A stretch of DNA of 64,000 bases, taken from positions 1 through 64,000 of the forward strand of contig NZ_JACEFC010000003.1 of assembly GCF_014180715.1 (NCBI RefSeq), given 5' to 3'. The position numbers and the translations under genes are program-made. The notes under the pieces were generated by a model. That model was not told where the DNA came from and ran no database searches. It saw only the letters and a program-made list of their open reading frames with translations. Position 1 is the first letter of the stretch; each line of letters begins with the position of its first letter. This document shows, piece after piece, positions 61,465 through 64,000 of the stretch. The stretch is from Nocardioides stalactiti (GTDB lineage: Bacteria > Actinomycetota > Actinomycetes > Propionibacteriales > Nocardioidaceae).

Positions 61465-62325
61465 TCAAGCTCCCAGCTTGATCTGGAGGAACAGGGCGCT
61501 GATCACGCTGTTGGCTGCGAACAGGAGCATGAAGGCGAAGACAACGGTCTGGTTCACGGCCTCGCCGACCCCCTTGGGTCCGCCTTTGGCGTTGAGTCCG
61601 AGGTAGCACGCCGTTAGGCCTGCGAGTAGGCCGAAAACGGCGGCCTTTGCCTCAGAGGCGAGAAAGTCGGCGAGGCCGACGAGCAGTGTGAGGTCGGACA
61701 GGAAGAGCCCGGGAGTCGCTCCCTGCAGCACGACGGAGAAGAAGTAGCCGCCGACGAGTCCGACCACGGTCACGATTCCGTTCAGGGCAACGCCAACGAG
61801 GGTGGAGGCCACGACGCGGGGAACCACGAGACGCTCGATCGGATCGATGCCGAGCGTCACCATTGCGTCGATCTCCTCACGGATCTTGCGGGAGCCGAGG
61901 TCAGCGCAAATCGCTGTAGCACCCGCGCCTGCGACGACCAGCACGCTCACGATCGGTCCGATCTCGCGCACGACGGCAACCGCCGCCCCTGCTCCGGCGA
62001 GATCCACCGCGCCGATCTGGATCAGTAGCTGGTTCACCTGGAAGATGATCACGACGCAGAACGGGATCGCCACCAGGAGGGCCGGACCCAGCGAGACAGT
62101 GGTGACGAACCAGGCCTGGGAGATGAACTCGCTGAACCTGAAGCGGGTGGTGAACATGGTGCGGAAGACCTTGCCGACGAACGAGTAGAAGTCGCCGAAG
62201 GTGGACAACGCCTTGAAGGGCAGTGTGCCGCGCAGAGCTTCCGCGGCCATTTGCCGAGAGCCCTCTGACATTCCAGCCGGCCCGGGCCGTCGCGGTGCTG
62301 CTGATCGCTCGGGAGCCAGCGTCAT
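61465..62325 (-). CDS. yrbEA: YrbE/MlaE-family permease A
   Basis: 286 residues. Coupling loop EIDAMVTLGIDPIERLVVPRVV, helices as above. ATG overlaps the GMC oxidoreductase stop (ATGA) with GAGGAGG upstream, so the oxidoreductase and importer are one transcript. The first permease of the pair. Confidence 0.93.
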   Translation of the reverse strand: MTLAPERSAAPRRPGPAGMSEGSRQMAAEALRGTLPFKALSTFGDFYSFVGKVFRTMFTTRFRFSEFISQAWFVTTVSLGPALLVAIPFCVVIIFQVNQLLIQIGAVDLAGAGAAVAVVREIGPIVSVLVVAGAGATAICADLGSRKIREEIDAMVTLGIDPIERLVVPRVVASTLVGVALNGIVTVVGLVGGYFFSVVLQGATPGLFLSDLTLLVGLADFLASEAKAAVFGLLAGLTACYLGLNAKGGPKGVGEAVNQTVVFAFMLLFAANSVISALFLQIKLGA

Positions 62326-64000
62326 CGAAAGACCTCCTCGGGATCCTTTGGGCCGCGGCTCCGCACTACATGGAGTGGAAGCCGCAGCGCGGCGGGTGCG
62401 GTCGGGGGGACCACGGGGTGGGCTGGAGGGACAGCTCGGAGCCGGACGTAGGCCCCTCCGGGCTCCGGGCGGTGGTCCCGTTCCCCCTTGTTGGGCCAGG
62501 CTGCCATCGCTCGTTCGGCCTGCGCTGTGATGGTGAGGCTGGGGTTTACGCCGAGGTTGGCGGAAATGGCGGAGCCGTCGACGACGTGGAGCCCACGGTG
62601 ACCGTGGACTCGGTGGTAGGGGTCGATGACGCCAGTTTGTGGCGACTCGCTGATCGCACATCCCCCCAGAAAGTGCGCGGTCATGGGGATGTTGAAGATC
62701 TCGCCGACCGTGCCGTAACTGCCCCCGCCGATCCGCCGACTGATCGAGCGGACCACCTCGTTGCCCATGGGGATCCACGTCGGGTTCGGCTCTCCATGCC
62801 CCTGCCGAGATGTGAGGCGGACGCGCTTGCGACGCCACAGCCAGCCTCGCTTTGGAAAGACCGTGATCGAGTTGTCGCGGGTCTGCATGACCAGCGCGAT
62901 GATCGTGCGCTGCGGCCAACTGCCGAGCCCGAACCAGGTCGACAGTAGGAGGCCGGGGTGGCGCGCTGCTTGCCCCAGCCAGCGCAGCCACCTCGGCACT
63001 CTTCCGCCCCCGTCGGTCATCAGCGTCAGCAGAAGGCCCATCAGGCCCGACCCTTCGCCGTAGCGGACGGGTTCGACGTGCGTGACCTCGTCGGGGTGGA
63101 TCGAGGACGTGATCGCAACGCCGTGGTGGAAGTCATAGGCGGGCCTGTTGCGCAGCGTGGCGCTCGACGCGCACAGCGCCTCGGAGTTGGTCCGCGTCAA
63201 GTAGCCCAGCCGCTCGGACAGACCAGGCAGGGCACCGTTGCGCTTCATGCCGTGCAGCAGCTCCTGCGTACCCCAGGTTCCAGCCGCCAGAACGACCTGC
63301 GCGGCCGACACCGACGTCCGTCTCCGACGACTGCTGCCCGTTGCGTGGAGCTCTACCTCGTAACCACCCCCCGGACGGGGCGCTACACCGGTGACCGTCG
63401 TCAGCGAGCGCACCTCGGCGCCAGCTCGTTCGGCGAGGTAGAGATAGTTCTTCAAAAGAGTGTTCTTCGCGTTGTGGCGACAACCCGTCATGCACTCGCC
63501 ACACTCCAGGCAGCCCCTTCGCTCCGGTCCGACGCCTCCGAAGTACGGGTCAGGCACCGGTCGACCCGGCTCCTTGTGGCCCTCGGCGCCGAAGCAGACA
63601 CCGATCGGCGTTGGCCGGTAGGTATCGCCGCACCCCAGCTCGTCGGCGACCTCCTTGAGCACCTCGTCCGACGCGGTGAGGGTGGGGTTGTCGACAACTC
63701 CCAGCATCCGCTTCGCCTGGTCGTAGTGCGGAGCGAGCTCTGCCTTCCAGTCCGTGATCTGTGCCCACTGCGGGTCGTTGTAGAACGCGTCGGAGGCGGG
63801 CTCGTAGAGGGTGTTGGCGTAGACGAGCGATCCGCCCCCGACTCCAGCCCCGGCCAGTACGACCACGTCGCGCAGCAGCCGGATCCGCTGAATGCCTAAG
63901 CACCCGAGCCGAGGCGCGAACAGGAACTTCCGCACGTCCCAAGAGGTCTTGGCGAACTGGTGGTCTTCGAACCGTCGGCCCGCCTCGAGCACGAGGACGC
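62322..64000 (-). CDS. GMC-family oxidoreductase (cholesterol-oxidase-like), 5' end outside window
   Basis: 558 residues visible, running off the right edge (last bases read VLVLEAGR, the N-terminal FAD segment). A cysteine cluster GCLECGECMTGCRHN follows the FAD loop, and the C-terminus has HFLGGCAISESPQTGVIDPY and GVNPSLTITAQAERA with the GMC_oxred_C pattern. Relatives include cholesterol oxidase ChoD. It is cotranscribed with the Mce importer, suggesting oxidation of an imported sterol or related alcohol (inference). Partial at the edge. Confidence 0.88.
   Translation of the reverse strand, partial: VLVLEAGRRFEDHQFAKTSWDVRKFLFAPRLGCLGIQRIRLLRDVVVLAGAGVGGGSLVYANTLYEPASDAFYNDPQWAQITDWKAELAPHYDQAKRMLGVVDNPTLTASDEVLKEVADELGCGDTYRPTPIGVCFGAEGHKEPGRPVPDPYFGGVGPERRGCLECGECMTGCRHNAKNTLLKNYLYLAERAGAEVRSLTTVTGVAPRPGGGYEVELHATGSSRRRRTSVSAAQVVLAAGTWGTQELLHGMKRNGALPGLSERLGYLTRTNSEALCASSATLRNRPAYDFHHGVAITSSIHPDEVTHVEPVRYGEGSGLMGLLLTLMTDGGGRVPRWLRWLGQAARHPGLLLSTWFGLGSWPQRTIIALVMQTRDNSITVFPKRGWLWRRKRVRLTSRQGHGEPNPTWIPMGNEVVRSISRRIGGGSYGTVGEIFNIPMTAHFLGGCAISESPQTGVIDPYHRVHGHRGLHVVDGSAISANLGVNPSLTITAQAERAMAAWPNKGERDHRPEPGGAYVRLRAVPPAHPVVPPTAPAALRLPLHVVRSRGPKDPEEVFR

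Noticed and set aside
1-64000. CRISPR arrays, rRNA and IS transposase genes
   Set aside because: Looked for regularly spaced repeats, rRNA and DDE-type transposases; none seen. The only recombinase is the tyrosine integrase and its remnant.

Overview
The window is very GC-rich DNA with the codon bias and gene repertoire of an actinomycete. It has an Mce/YrbE import operon, MmpL transport, several P450s, Baeyer-Villiger monooxygenases and many TetR/AraC regulators. A soil Nocardioides-like genus is my best guess (inference from gene content, no marker gene seen). Almost all genes are catabolic or lipid-related and packed with 1- or 4-base stop/start overlaps.

Region 1 (1-18.3 kb): a formylglycine-generating enzyme fragment converges on its likely client sulfatase. 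An AraC regulator diverges from a Baeyer-Villiger monooxygenase, alpha/beta hydrolase and 35-residue membrane peptide cluster. Next come a Rieske protein, a broken SRPBCC gene, an ArsR-SulP-YjdM operon, and a second AraC regulator diverging from a cupin-alcohol dehydrogenase-epimerase-hydrolase operon. A membrane adenylate/guanylate cyclase and an aldehyde dehydrogenase follow on the other strand.

Region 2 (18.3-19.5 kb): a HepT/MntA-type toxin-antitoxin pair lies between two copies of a palindromic repeat. The repeat resembles the 3' end plus terminator of an initiator tRNA gene. A decayed copy of the antitoxin end lies just outside.

Region 3 (19.7-36.2 kb): a catabolic block read from three promoters. 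An MFS transporter, membrane protein and FAD oxidoreductase form one operon. A TetR regulator follows. A seven-gene operon has an SCP2-like protein, glutamine-synthetase-like ligase, glutamine amidotransferase, acyl-CoA ligase, enoyl-CoA hydratase, alcohol dehydrogenase and aldehyde dehydrogenase. A third operon has a Baeyer-Villiger monooxygenase, esterase and acyl-CoA ligase. Enzyme types fit gamma-glutamylation-dependent amine oxidation feeding ketone to ester to acyl-CoA steps. TTAGTCA/TGACTAA half-sites recur at all the promoters, suggesting one regulon.

Region 4 (36.2-64 kb): it opens with the 3' half of a tRNA-fMet gene, including encoded CCA, followed by an intact tyrosine integrase and a frameshifted integrase remnant. 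By orientation, everything to the right is predicted to be an integrated element or the edge of one. It carries two P450s with a damaged SDR, TetR plus MmpL, a TetR/BtrH-like/transglutaminase-like/acyltransferase group, a thioesterase-P450 pair, two pseudogenes, and a long leftward operon. That operon runs from a GMC (cholesterol-oxidase-like) oxidoreductase through yrbEAB and mceA-F to two Mce-associated proteins, consistent with import and oxidation of a sterol or similar lipid.
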